From Homarus americanus (Eukaryota; Arthropoda; Malacostraca; Decapoda; Nephropidae): 64,000 nucleotides of DNA. How positions within the stretch are numbered: the first letter of the stretch is position 1; every line of letters begins with the position of its first letter. Below, one piece after another: positions 12,530-24,331 of this stretch. The translations under genes were made by a program, and so were the position numbers. The DNA is taken from positions 7,908,453 through 7,972,452 of the forward strand of contig NW_024736071.1 of NCBI RefSeq assembly GCF_018991925.1, in the 5' to 3' direction. The notes beneath the pieces are model-generated. The model ran no database searches, was not told the origin of the DNA, and worked only from the letters and a program-made list of their open reading frames with translations.

Positions 12530-13440
12530 ACTTCCAGTGTCTTGGAATAGCGGGAAGATTCAGATGGATGTTCTTTATGGCGTACAATCGGCTACCTCGC
12601 CCAAGGAAGGTGTAACCATGTTGTGAGACCAAAACAATGTAGCCGACACGAGTGTGAGAGGTACTGTAGCGTTCACAACCTCCTCCCCCTCGAGTGTGAA
12701 CCTTCATAGAATATAAACACTCGAGCATTTCCTAGGTGGGATTGTATGCACGGCCATGACAGCAGTGGAGTAAACACGAGACCGGTTGGTGATGTTGTCT
12801 ACATATAACAGAAGAGTTAATAAACAAATAATTTAATAAATAAAAAGATCAAGAACAATAAAATTGGATATTGTTTAAGTGAAGTTAGAGAAATATGAAT
12901 GAAAAAGTAGTAGTTTTTTAATATTAAGGGATTCAAGAATATTCAAGAAGGAAGTATTTTAGATGGTGTAGTGAAGCCGGTGGTAAAATATTCACTAGGT
13001 GTGAGCTGCAGATAATTCAGGTATATGACCCAACATTAAGCTGCTCACACCAAGTAGTACTGATTTATGAGACGATAATGAAGTTACGAGGAAAAACTAA
13101 AGTGTCACATCAGTTAACTTCAACACCAATACTCGAAAAACTAAATTCTGGGACATATCTGAAGCAACTTTGGTGTTGAGAGCAAATTGACAATGGTATT
13201 TGTCTCACTTAACTTATAGACCACGAGTGTAAATTTATTGTTAATTCTTTCTTAAAGAAGGAAATTAAGTACAGTTAGATTAGGGACGATCCCGAGAGAA
13301 AAATAAATTAAACATAACTCACGACATCCACGAGAAGACTTTGTATCATGACCTGTTACACTCAGTGGTAATTAGGCGAAAAGTTAAGGTAAGTTTCATA
13401 CTGTATACCTGAGGCAGTGGGAATAAAACACAATGAATTC
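12530..13440. other. Unique DNA with one hairpin
   Basis: Single-copy and largely AT-rich. CTCGAGTGT at 12689-12697 is matched by ACACTCGAG at 12717-12725, giving 9-bp arms around a 19-base loop. No gene was recognised. Confidence 0.55.
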
Positions 13441-13540
13441 CCACCTGTAAAGTTAGGTACCAATCCACAGCTGGGTGGACAGAAGCTGTCTCGGGTGCAA
13501 ATAAGTAACCCATAGGACAGGATGTGAGAGCTGTATCACA
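13441..13540 (-). mobile_element. SINE-like body fragment
   Basis: The minus strand reads TCCACCCAGCTGTGGATTGG and then TACCTAACTTTACAGG, preceded by GGGTTACTTATTTGCACCCG. The same order (GTTTACT, then TCCATCCACCTG, then ACCTAACTTTAC) is found on the minus strand at 35431-35530, and the CAGTCCATCCAGCT part on the plus strand at 3537. The tRNA-like head is not recognisable here. I recall this body from decapod SINE-like repeats; that is memory, not a search. Confidence 0.5.
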
Positions 13541-13815
13541 CCCCTACAACAGGTTCAGCATCAGCTCAGTATCAGTACCAATACCTTAACAGTGGTGAAG
13601 CGAAACACGTAACTCAATATTGTCAACCAAATAAGTAACATCCATATAAATGAATCTTTATCTGATTCAACGTAATTAAAATCAATTTAAATTTGGTTTA
13701 AAATTTAACTGAACACTATATTTAGCACAATCAAAGGTGTAACTGAAGATTCTAACATAAACGAAGTTAAGCAAGCTGCCAGCAGGGAGGCGAGGAAACA
13801 AGTGAGGCAACACAG
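13541..13815. other. Unique DNA
   Basis: AT-rich single-copy sequence. Nothing recognised. Confidence 0.5.
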
Positions 13816-13896
13816 GAAAGGAGGGAGGGAGGAAGAGGTGGAGGAGGAGGAGGAGGAGGAGGAGGAGGAGGAGGAGGAGGAGGAGGAGGAGGAGGA
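13816..13896. repeat. (GGA)n microsatellite
   Basis: GGGAGGGAGG leads into about 18 uninterrupted GGA triplets (13840-13895). The minus strand would read poly-Ser; it is not treated as coding. Confidence 0.95.
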
Positions 13897-15764
13897 AGCT
13901 GTGGTGCGAAACAGTGTAAAAAAAAATATTAACAAGAGAAATAATTCAAATACCATCGTGATGTTTGACTGAAAGAAGGAGTCAGATGGTTTTTAACCGG
14001 ATCACTTGAGAGTACTGATAAAGGAAGTGAAGTTTGGTGACGTTTACGACGAAAACTTGTGTAACAGTGATATATTCATTCCGCTTGACACATGATTTTT
14101 TCTTTTTTACAAACTGTCAAAGACTTAATTCTTCTTGCAGTCAACGTTTACCTTTATTTAATAAACATACCTGATGTACAATTATCCAAATTATCGTCAC
14201 CTGGGTATGAAGATATGACGCTGTATCACGCAGGCCACCTGGACCTGAAGTAAATGTCTTCTGAATTAGAATATTACACTAAAATTTTCCCCCAAGCAAG
14301 TACACAGACCTCATCCATCACGTGCGTCCATTAGTGTCTTTTTCAGAGTATTACAAATCTTACAGCCTTTATGACGAGTTAAATTATCGCCTTGAAAATC
14401 GTCATTCTGTACTGTGTTCTGCGTTTACGTACAAGTCCCTTCGATATCTGTAACAACTAGAAAAACAACAATTGAAAGTCTTGTATGACCTCAACGTGAC
14501 ACAATAAACTAAAGAGACGATATTGTAAGCCCGACGAGTCCTGCCTCTTGATAAATATTAAAGAAAATGTACTTTAGCGCAATGTCTCGTATGTGACTGA
14601 CTATGAGCAATCAGTGCCCTTCTGTGACCTTGCGAGAATGACCAGAACGTACAAAAAAAAATCACACCAAGACATAAAAAAAACTACTGGACAAAACTAT
14701 CAACAGGCAACCCCCGCCCCCCCCACACACCCCCGTCATCTTCACGCCGTCAGGATACAATTTATATTACAGGAAAGGATATAAAGGATCAACACCAGGT
14801 TACAAAAAATACAGGATAAGTCAGAATAGAGTAGGAAATAAAGGTGTTACAGGATAAACTCAAGATACAGGTGATGTTGCTGCAGGTGTCAGGAGGTACA
14901 TCTGAGCCACAGCTGACCTGGCAGACAATGCGTCTAGATACAGGCGAGAGAGAGAGAGAATAGCCGACTGTTCAAACATACTGTACCTACCAGACACAAA
15001 AGGTGTTGTATACAATAGCATGAACTGGCAGTATCATATTCATTACTGGTAGGTTGTTAGGCAGCTCAGAAACACCCAGTCCACACCGGCAGGGAATAAA
15101 GCTTCACCTGGCCAGATATTAATTTAATACACACAGAGAGGAATAAACCCTCGTATGGGCAGATCTTAAGGAAATATACGACAAGATAATACCTGCTCAG
15201 GGTTCTAGATTCTGAATGATTCCTACGTAAAAAACTAAAATAAAATCCTCCCAATTTGAGAAGCGAGAAAATACATCAATGTTTCTTTAAATTTCACCAC
15301 AAAAGAAGTCCAAAATGGCGGCACAATGGTTGTACTTTGACTGTACCTGTAAAATACGGTGAAAATAACAATAGACGAACCTTTGAGACTCCAAACCTTA
15401 TATACTCTTATCACCGAGTCTCTGATAAGAACATACCAGGAGTTGCTAAAATTGGAACATGTCAAAGTAGATGGTAATAATTAAGAAATATTCCATACAC
15501 AAAATTAAACAATGTAGTGAAAATTATGTAACGTGACTTAAAAGACGAAATTAAAATTATCTAAAATACTGAATCATTATAAGAATGAATTATAAGCATT
15601 TTGTTATTTTTCTAATTATAATATAAACTAATTTAGGGTCAATTTAAGACTGGCGTGAGGTAAAGCGAGGCGTGACGGAATTTTAGCCAATAAATAATTA
15701 CAAACTCATTTATTTATTATGATATAAACGTTTGAGATGGTTAAGTAACGAGGATAGAAAATAA
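13897..15764. other. Unique AT-rich DNA, no recognised gene
   Basis: Single-copy sequence. Open frames at 14593-14784 and overlapping on both strands at 15235-15477 show no motif that I recognise. A short (GA)n lies at 14945-14960 and a C-rich patch at 14708-14736. Confidence 0.5.
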
Positions 15765-16155
15765 ATGATACCCTCACTCTCCCTCGTTCCCTCACTCTCA
15801 CTCCTTCCCTCACTCTCCTTCACTCCTCCATACCTGCCACCTTTCCTCCTCATACCTGCCTCACTCTCCCTCCTTCCCTCACTCTCCTTCACTCCTCCAT
15901 ACCTGCCACCTTTCCTCCTCATACCTGCCTCACTCTCCCTCGTTCCCTCACTCTCCCGCGTTCCCTCACTCTCCTTCCCTCCCTCGTTCTCCCTCCTTCC
16001 CTCACACCTGTCTCTTTTCCTCTCCATACCTTCCTGTCTCCCTTATACCTCCTTCCTTTTCTCCCTCGTCTTACTTCCTTCCCTCCTCTTCCTACCTGTT
16101 TCCTTAATCCCTCCCTCTCTCATACCTACGTTCCTCCATCCACTCCCTTTCCTCA
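15765..16155. repeat. Pyrimidine-rich repeat with a 69-bp duplication
   Basis: CT-rich sequence built from TCCCTCACTCTCC. A 69-bp segment starting CACTCTCCTTCACTCCTCCA at 15811 is repeated nearly exactly from 15880. On the minus strand it reads as Glu/Ser/Arg-rich, an artefact of composition. Confidence 0.85.
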
Positions 16156-16480
16156 CCGATTTAGATACGATTAATATGTACTGTTAATCCGGAAAATACT
16201 CACACAAATGAAAAAATAAAAATAAAACGAGAATTAAACACAAGCAATTATTTCAATCTAGAGTCATTTTGAGTGATAATAATCCTCACTATAATGACAA
16301 CACTAATTATTCCTATCAGTACAGTCAGCGTCAGTCTTTACTCCGATAAACTTAATAATACTGTAATATGACTTAATGAACGTGACACTAAATAAAATAA
16401 GCAAAATTATTGGTAATTTAACACATGTAGGTGATTTACATAAGTGTCTATCAGATAAGTTAGAATGATATGGAATTTAT

Positions 16481-16484
<4 letters not shown>
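16156..16484. other. Unique AT-rich DNA
   Basis: No gene or repeat recognised. Confidence 0.5.

Positions 16485-16573
<89 letters not shown>
16485..16573. repeat. (GA)n microsatellite
   Basis: About 89 bp of uninterrupted GA. Confidence 0.98.
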
Positions 16574-16574
<1 letters not shown>

Positions 16575-17754
16575 ATACTAAGGAGTGAGATTCTGGCGAG
16601 GTAAGTATTTATAATATATTTACCAACACAGTCAGCAACATACTTACCTAGAGGAAATTTTTAGTGTACAACAAGCACATTAGTTTTCAGAACAGTAAAC
16701 ATTTCAAAGATAAAGAGACTATCTATAAATATCACAAATCCATAATGTGTTAAACTGCTTGATATAAACACGAGACGTAACTTCTTATACTTTTATCAAC
16801 AAGAGGTGCGAAAGTGTGGCGCCGGGATGGTTGGTCCTCTGCAGGTAGGGTACAACCACAGCACGAGTGACCAGGTAAGTGTGTAATACTGGATAAGACC
16901 AACACATCGACGGCTTGTATATGACGCTGAGTTGTGTAGATGGTGGTAATGAACGATGTCAGTGACTATAGGTGACTGTCAGTGTTTGATGAAGACTGTT
17001 AGCAATTTCAAGAGACTGTCATTAATTGCTGGAAACTGACAGTGATCTCAAAAGTGTGTCACTGACTGTTAAAGACTGCCAGTGATTGTCAACTACTGCT
17101 AGATATTCGTTATAGTGACTGACGGAACTTCCCCCCCCCCCCTATACAGCAGACTCTACGATAGGGAAATGTGCTGATCATAAGAGCAGGAATTAACCCT
17201 TGTAAACATACCAGGGATGATCCACATGCCTGGTAGCGAGTAGGATGATCACGCTGCCCTCGTATGTGTGTTCCTTCAGAGGCACGAGCAAGGTGGGGGC
17301 GAAGCATGTGGAATTTTTCCCCTCCGTCCTCGAGAATACGCACTGTTGGTATTTCGCTTCTGGTTTCCGGAGGCCAGCAAGCACGTGAGGGTTAAGTTAA
17401 GGACGAGGGGTTGGAGGAGGAGGAGGTGGTGGTGGAGGAGTGATTATAGGGAAGAAGACCACACCAGTTATATTATCCTGCCAAGATTTTCTGGATTTGG
17501 CAACGAAATAACAAAATAAATAAAACATAAAATAAATAAACAAAACTTTAAATTTATATTCCCCCAATAAACCATAGTAGAACGTTATATATGTACAGTG
17601 TATATTTGTTTTGCCTTTGTCACTTACTAATGCTAAACACCAACCAGGAGGTGTTTGTGTTGGCGGACATTTACAGTAGGAGTAATTGTGTGTACTGTGT
17701 CTTGAGAGATATTGATTTCTAGGGTCGAGTCACTATCGCCTCTACCGTTACTAC
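16574..17754. other. Unique DNA, partly GC-richer
   Basis: Includes loosely repeated GACTGTCAGTGATT-like words (16950-17100), a C11 run at 17132-17142 and a GC-richer stretch at 17220-17440. Small open frames overlap on both strands at 17110-17519 with no recognisable motif. Confidence 0.5.
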
Positions 17755-18130
17755 TATTACTACTACTACTACTACTGCCGCTGCCTGACTGATTCCTTGA
17801 TGGTGATGATGGTGGCGGGAATGGTGGTGATGCTGGTGAAGATAATGGTGGGGGAATAATGGTGATGTCAGTGATGGTGATGGTGGCGGGAATGGTGGTG
17901 ATGTTAATGGGGATGGTGTTGGTTTTAGTAATGTTGATAATGATGACAGTGGGAATGGTGATGATGGTAATGCTAGTGATGATGGTGATGATGAGGAGGA
18001 GCAGGAGGATATTAATGATAATGATGACGATGATGATGATGATGATGATGATGATGAAGGGGAGGACAAGCAGAAGGATGTTATTGATGATGATGATGAT
18101 GGTGACATTAATCACCAGAACAAAGACACC
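17755..18130. repeat. GAT/GGT triplet-rich repeat
   Basis: (TAC)n, then GTGATGGTGGCGGGAATGGT-type duplications (about 17800 and 17875), then (GAT)n at about 18020-18057. Met/Val-rich or Ser-rich frames across it reflect composition. Confidence 0.9.
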
Positions 18131-18519
18131 GGCCGTGACATGACTGAAATTATCTAAAAAAAAAAAACAACACGTCGACCAAGTCACCTCAATAAACCCA
18201 AACAACGGGGGGCACGTGCCGCATGTGTCACACCAGAACACGCGCCGCATGCGTCATACCTGGACACCTACCTCCATGAGTAACCAAGGCTCATCTCATG
18301 ACAGCGGCTCCAGGATGAGTAATCACCAGCACTTAGCCACTCCCCGCCATCCTCGAACTGGCTTTTGCAAGTAAGCCTGGCGAACGTTCGCTTGTTTCTA
18401 TCCACATGTAATATACAGTCAAAATTTATATATCTACTTTAATTCCTATGAGCAGCTTATCGATACAATTTATCAACATTAATTCAATATTCATATTTTA
18501 TGTATATCTTGTGAGTAAT
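18131..18519. other. Unique DNA with a short direct repeat
   Basis: GCCGCATGTGTCACACCAGA and GCCGCATGCGTCATACCTGG lie about 35 bp apart near 18217 and 18246. No gene was recognised. Confidence 0.5.
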
Positions 18520-18815
18520 TCACCTTCATCCTTGCATTACCTATCCATTATTTTCTTCACCTCTCACCACCATTACCTACCCATTATTTCTTCTCACCAC
18601 CTTTACCTACCCACTATTATTTCTTCTCACCACCATCACCTACCTATTATTTCACTCACCACCATTATCTTCTCAACACCATTATTTTCTTCACATCTCA
18701 CCACCATCACCTACCCATTATCTCACTCACCACCATTATCTTCTCAACACCATTATTTTCTTCACATCTCACAGCCATTACCTTCCCATTATTTCTTCCA
18801 CCTTTCACCACCATT
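18520..18815. repeat. Degenerate 35/70-bp tandem repeat
   Basis: Copies of CACCACCATTACCTACCCAT and TTATTTCTTCTCACC alternate. A longer segment starting ACTCACCACCATTATCTTCT at 18654 recurs at 18724, a 70-bp period. Confidence 0.85.
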
Positions 18816-18852
18816 AACCGACTTAACTTAGTCATTGCCATCGATGTCATTT

Positions 18853-18891
18853 GCATGATCCAATCGTCTAGGACCTAGACGATTGGATCAT
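18853..18891. repeat. 39-nt perfect palindrome (19-bp arms, 1-nt spacer)
   Basis: The arm CATGATCCAATCGTCTAGG at 18853-18871 is followed by a single A and then its exact reverse complement at 18873-18891. There is no mismatch over 19 bp. The flanks are not complementary, so the structure is discrete. Function is unknown. Confidence 0.95.
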
Positions 18892-18953
18892 GTCTTTGAC
18901 CTTACTGGTTAATGCACATTCTTCATCCTCCCCAAGCATCTCCGGTCTGCCTG

Positions 18954-18954
<1 letters not shown>

Positions 18955-19016
<62 letters not shown>
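18955..19016. repeat. (CT)n microsatellite
   Basis: About 62 bp of uninterrupted CT, starting 63 bp after the palindrome. Confidence 0.98.
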
Positions 19017-19017
<1 letters not shown>

Positions 19018-19049
19018 ACTGGTGTCTCTCTGTTACTCTATGAATTTAC

Positions 19050-19285
19050 CTTTACCATAATCATCACAATCATCATCATTATCACAATCATCATCATCAT
19101 CATCATCAATATAAACATCACAATTATCATCATTACAATCACCACCATTAATATCATCATCATCATCACCAATATCATCATCACCAATATCATCATCATC
19201 GACATCATCACCAATAATACCATCATCATCATCACCACTCTCATCACTATCATCATCACTATCATCATCCCTAAGAACTCATAAA
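19050..19285. repeat. (ATC)n-rich block
   Basis: Imperfect CAT/ATC triplets interrupted by ACC and AAT. Confidence 0.9.
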
Positions 19286-19365
19286 CTGCCATATACAGTA
19301 AAGTGGTGTGATAAAGCTCCACCTACCAGCTAGCCTCCCTCAACCAACAACCCGGTGAGTGAAGA

Positions 19366-19408
19366 CAACAACAACAACAACAGCAGCACCAACAACAACA
19401 ACAGCACC

Positions 19409-19439
<31 letters not shown>

Positions 19440-19441
19440 GC

Positions 19442-19472
<31 letters not shown>

Positions 19473-19685
19473 GCACCAACAACAACAGCAGCAACAAGAA
19501 CAACAACAGCACCACCACCACCAACAACAACAACAACAACAACAATAGCACCACCACCAACAACAACAACAGCACCAACAACAGCAGCAGCAGCACCACC
19601 AACAACAATAGCACCACCACCACCAACAACAACAACAACAACAGCACCACCACCAACAACAACAACAACAACAACAACAGCATCA
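19366..19685. repeat. Compound (AAC)(ACC)(AGC) triplet block
   Basis: About 320 bp of triplets that stay in a single phase, made of AAC runs, single AGC, then ACC runs, recurring at loose 30-60-bp intervals. All frames on one strand are open for this reason (Asn/Ser/Thr, Thr/Ala/Pro, and Val/Gly/Ala on the other strand). Confidence 0.95.
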
Positions 19686-20296
19686 TCAGAGACCAAATAA
19701 GAATAAAAGATTAAGCCAAAAGGAAAAATAAAGAAATAAAACAATAAATATATACATAATAAATTCAACAATATCAACTGTAAAAAAAAAAAATCCCAGT
19801 GACATATAAAGTTTACTAAAACCAAAAGCGTCAACATTTACAAGCCAATGCAATACGTCAATGCAAAATATCTCGCTTATGAACTCTGACCTCTGTAACA
19901 TTATAAAAAACAACTCTAAATCAACCTGAATGTGTTGATGGAGGTTGACCCCCCCCCCCAAAAAAAAATGTTTTATACAGAGTCGTATCTACATCGGCCA
20001 AAACATAAACAAACAAAAAACAAGCGAAGCCCAAAAAAAAAATAATAATAAAAATAAATATTCCAACATTTTGTTTCGACTTAATACGTCATCCAAGTTA
20101 CTACATATGGAGAAATTAAGCGTGATAATTTTTTTTTCTAGTGTTTGAACCTTGACTTCAAAAGATTCCAGTGTTGACCCCTTCCTCTTTCTCTCTCCTC
20201 CCAAAATATAAATAAATAAATCCTTAATTTTATTGTATTTCTTCCGAACTTTAACAAAACAATACTTAAGAATGGAAAGAGAGAATAAGAGAATAA
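19686..20296. other. Unique AT-rich DNA
   Basis: A-rich plus strand with several A8-A9 runs and one C9A9 junction near 19950. No gene recognised. Confidence 0.5.
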
Positions 20297-20304
20297 AGAC
20301 AGAC

Positions 20305-20367
<63 letters not shown>
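20297..20367. repeat. (GACA)n microsatellite
   Basis: About 17 tetranucleotide units, the same motif that dominates 31.4-33.8 kb. Confidence 0.97.
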
Positions 20368-20457
20368 GGCAGAATATTACAGTAAAAATATTAATCTCTA
20401 CATATTATTAAAGGGAAGGCAGAAGATAAGGATTACGAAGACTGATACAATCGTCAT

Positions 20458-20725
20458 CATCATCCCAGTAACACAACTAACTGTTTCATCATCCCGGTAA
20501 CATAATTAATTGTTTCATCATCCCGGTAACATAATTAACTGTTTCATCATCCCGGTAACATAATTAACTGTTTCATCATCCCGGTAACATAATTAACTGT
20601 TTCATCATCCCGGTAACATAATTAACTGTTTACTTAATCAGCTGTTTCATCATCCCAGTAACATAATTAACTGTTCCATTATCCCGGTAACATAATGCGC
20701 TGTTGATCATCCCGGTAACATAATC
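20458..20725. repeat. 29-bp minisatellite
   Basis: About nine copies of a 29-bp unit starting CATCATCCCGGTAACATAAT and ending TAACTGTTT. The central copies are nearly identical; the outer ones are diverged or shortened. Confidence 0.95.
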
Positions 20726-21390
20726 AGTCTCCCCCTGAGCTTCGGTATGGGGTGGGTCTGACAGAATATAAACAGAGAGACATATTGTGCCACTAAGACA
20801 ATTAATACCGCAATAAGAAGGACTAGATCGTTCTACCCCGACCATTTCCTCTTTGGTGTTTCATTCAGGGAAACGCTCACCGCCGGTCGGTCAATTCTTA
20901 TAGACAACAATGCTTCGAGTACGTGTGTGTGTGTGTGTGTGTGTGTGTGTTTCCTCTTTCATTCCACAGAAAAAAATATGAAAGGACTTTTTTTTCCTTT
21001 TCTTCTGATCAGACAAAGATTTTTTTGTTTTTAAGGGGGCGAGGATCATGAATCTTTTACTCAGTCATATGGAATAGTTTTTGTGTGTATGAAGGAAATT
21101 ATATAAATATCCACATCATTTGACACAGTACTGATACAGAGATAAAAGCGGTATATATTAACGTTATCGCGTGAAAGATAAATGAACACAACAAAAGAAA
21201 GTTTCCTTAAACGAGAAATCATATGTAAATTCACAAACCAAAAACAACAACAACTAGAGTGAGGAGACTGCCAGGACCAGACACTCAGCCAATACATCGT
21301 AATACATTTTGTGTACAATGGTTGGTAGACAATACGTATTGTCAATATCGCTATTATTAAAATTATCAGACGATTTTATTATCGCTATAT
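20726..21390. other. Unique DNA with (GT)n
   Basis: A (GT)n run at 20923-20951. Otherwise single-copy, with no gene recognised. Confidence 0.5.
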
Positions 21391-21391
21391 A

Positions 21392-21421
<30 letters not shown>
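21391..21421. repeat. (ATT)n microsatellite
   Basis: About ten ATT triplets. Confidence 0.96.
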
Positions 21422-21422
<1 letters not shown>

Positions 21423-21529
21423 GAATCAACATCACAATCATTAACTTAGTGCTGTATATCATTGCCATTCATCATTACTATTTACTATTAATAAAAACAG
21501 TTTCAAGACACTCAACACGTCAACCCAGT

Positions 21530-21631
21530 CATGAGTAATCAGTGTGAGTTGACGAGTGAGCGGAAGTCCTATGAGCAGTATGAGCCAACGCCCAACACTT
21601 GCTCACCACCTTGGTACAGGGACAACAGTTA
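21530..21631 (+). CDS. Candidate small ORF or terminal exon, unrecognised
   Basis: An ATG at 21530 opens a 33-codon frame ending at a TAG. It is rich in charged and aromatic residues (SERKSYEQYEPTP, then PPWYRDNS) and, unlike most open frames here, is not low-complexity. An in-frame stop lies about 45 bases upstream. I do not recognise the product. It could be a small peptide ORF, the end of an exon, or chance; chance remains most likely at this length. Confidence 0.15.
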
Positions 21632-22004
<373 letters not shown>

Positions 22005-22149
22005 ACTAAACCAACACAAGACGTGGGACAGTGGCTGGTAGGGTCATCATCTGGTGGGCTTGGTTTCTTCACAAACGCTGTGTTAAATAGTGAAAACCTC
22101 ACCTCATAGCCCTAGACGTGAGGCTCTACTGCCCTCTTGAGTCACTTCC

Positions 22150-22935
22150 TAAGGCAATGTAGTACGGTGGTGTGGTGTGTGGTGAAGGTGGTGTGTGGAG
22201 TGATGGTGTGATGAGGGGTGGTGTGATGAGGGGTGGTGTGATGAGATGGTGTGGTGTGTTCAGGTGGTGTGGAGTGGTGGTGTGATGAGGGGTGGTGTAA
22301 TGAGATGGTGTGGTGTGTTCAGGTGGTGTGGTGAGGTGAAGTGGTGTGATGATGTGGTGATTGGTGTGGTGTGTGAGTGGTGTGGTTTGATGATAGGTGT
22401 GGTGTGATGAGGGGTGGTGTGGTGAGGTGTGAGGAAGGTGATGTGAGATGGTGTGGTGTGTGGTAGGGTAAGATGGTAGGGTGATGTGGTGAAGGTGATG
22501 TGGTGTGAGGAGTGGTGTGATGAGATGGTGTGGTTATTGGTGTGGTGTGTTGAGGTAGTGTGGTGAGGTGGTGTGTTGAGGTGTGAGGAGGGTGGTGTGA
22601 GGTGGTGTGTTAGGGTGGTAGGGTGATGTGATGAAGGTGGTGTGGTGGTGTGGTGAGGACTGGTGTGATAAGATGGTGTAGTGAGAGGAGGGTGGTGTGA
22701 GGTAGTGTGGATGAGGTGGTGTGATGAGGTGGTGTGGATGGTGGTGTGAGGAGGGTGGTATGAGGCGGTGTGGTGAAGGGTGGTGTGGTGTAAGAGGTGG
22801 AGTGGTGGTGATAGGTGGAGTGTGAGGGTGGTGTGGTGAAGGGTGGTGTGGTGAGAGGTGGAGTGGTGACGGTCGTGAGGTGATGTGGTGAAGGGTGGTG
22901 TGATGAGGTGGTGTGGTGAGGGGTGGTGTGGTGAG
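22150..22935. repeat. GGTGTG-type minisatellite, left block
   Basis: G/T-rich, almost C-free plus strand. It is built from TGGTGTGATGAGGGGTGGTG and TGGTGTGGTGAGG in variable order with no fixed long period. It continues as a separate block at 23475-23905. Confidence 0.9.
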
Positions 22936-23040
22936 ATTTTTATTTTTATTTATTTTTTTTTTTACGGGCATTAACTCACCCGGGCACAGGTAATTTTTAA
23001 TGACCCACATCAAGGCCTGGTGGGCGAAAACATAATAAAA
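22936..23040 (-). mobile_element. Candidate poly-A retroposon fragment
   Basis: On the minus strand, TTTTCGCCCACCAGGCCTTG, then TGTGGGTCATT and TTACCTGTGCCCGGGTGAGT, lead into an A-rich tail (22936-22962 on the plus strand is TTTTTATTTTTATTTATTTT-like). It sits exactly where the GGTGTG array is interrupted. A-tailed sequence at the edge of an interrupted array suggests a retroposed insertion. No pol III boxes or coding motif were recognised in it. Confidence 0.4.
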
Positions 23041-23250
23041 TAATAATAATAATTATGCTGCTGATGATGACAGTAATAACAATAATAATAGTAATAAAAT
23101 TAATAAAATACATAAAAATAAATAATTATAATAAAAGTAAATAATAATAATAATAAAAATGTATAAAATTATACATAATAATAAGAATCATCAACATAAT
23201 AATAATAAAGAGCCATAAATAAATAATAAAAACAAAATCAAGAGTGAGAA
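23041..23250. repeat. (TAA)n-rich stretch
   Basis: Imperfect AAT/TAA triplets over about 200 bp, adjoining the candidate retroposon and inside the interruption of the GGTGTG array. Confidence 0.8.
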
Positions 23251-23314
23251 ACAATATATGTTTGTTGTGTTGTCAAAGTAAGAGAAATAATTGAGACTCT
23301 ACAATAGTGTGTAG

Positions 23315-23428
23315 ATGAGGCAGAAAATTAGATCAGCAACCTGGGACTTGGTCACAATTTTCGTGATGCCATATGACAGCAGAGTCTACCTTTGGACAAT
23401 ACACTATGCTGCCAATATCTTCCCAGGC
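23315..23428 (+). CDS. Exon-like open frame, unrecognised
   Basis: An ATG at 23315 opens a frame of normal amino-acid composition (IRSATWDLVTIFVMPYDSRV followed by a Tyr/Trp/His-rich stretch) in an otherwise repeat-filled area. Near its end is a strong 5' splice-donor match, GTAAGT at 23429-23434. Beyond the donor the frame stays open only into the repeat array at 23475. Read as an exon it would be about 38 codons from the ATG, or somewhat longer or shorter if spliced at the upstream AGs. I do not recognise the protein. It may be a captured exon or element fragment carried inside the same insertion that splits the array, or chance. Confidence 0.2.
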
Positions 23429-23474
23429 GTAAGTACCTCCCTGTTTGGTAGCTGCCTACTACCTATAATATGCT

Positions 23475-23905
23475 GGTTGGTATGGTGTGAGGAGGGTGGT
23501 GTGAGGTGGTGAGGTGGTGTGGTGAGGAGTGGTGTGGTGAGTTGTGGTGTGGTGAGGGGTGGTGTGGTGAAAGGTGTGGGGTGAGGCGGGTGGTGTGAGG
23601 TAGTGTGCGGTGGTGTGGTAGGGAGTGGTGTGGTAGGGAGTGGTGTGGTAAGCGGTGGGGTGGTGAGGGCTGGTGTGGTGAGGGCTGGTGTGGTGAGGGT
23701 GGTGTGGTGAGAGGTGGAGTGGTGAGGGTGGTGTGGTGAGAGGTGGAGTGGTGAGAGGTGCAGTGGTGAGGGGTGGTGTGGTAAGGGGTGGTGTGGTGAT
23801 TGGTGTGGTGTGAGGAGGGTGGTGTGAGGTGGTGTGGTAGGGAGTGGTGTGGTGAGGTGGTGAGGTGGTGTGGTGAGAGGTGGTGGAGTGTTGAGAGGTG
23901 ATGTA
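23475..23905. repeat. GGTGTG-type minisatellite, right block
   Basis: Same composition and words (GGTGTGGTGAGGGGTGGTGT, AGAGGTGGAGTGGTGAGG) as the block ending at 22935. Confidence 0.9.
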
Positions 23906-23933
23906 GTGAGTCTGATATTGACATTACTGGTAA

Positions 23934-23964
<31 letters not shown>

Positions 23965-24264
23965 ACATCTCCATCTCGTCTTCAGTTCATTGTCTAATAT
24001 CATAAAACACCGTCTACTATTTCCTCATTAACCTGCCTTCACCATACACAACACCTGTGCCACATGACAACGCCCATAAAAATTGATGAAATGTGCAGTA
24101 CATGTTCATCATATTAAGAGAGAAACTGGCGGTAGGATATAATGCTTCTTAAAACAGCAGAATGATTATTGTCTCCTGATTAAATATATTTATTTATTTA
24201 TTATAATGATTTACCACAAAAGATAACTGTAGTAGGAAGCCATTTAAGTGAACTTTTGCCTTTA

Positions 24265-24331
<67 letters not shown>

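Noticed and set aside
19330..19837. Val/Leu/Ala- or Asn/Thr-rich open frames
   Set aside because: In-phase triplet repeats keep every frame open; there is no independent coding sign.
20458..20725. 29-bp repeats as a CRISPR array
   Set aside because: Head-to-tail units without spacers and no cas-like coding nearby.
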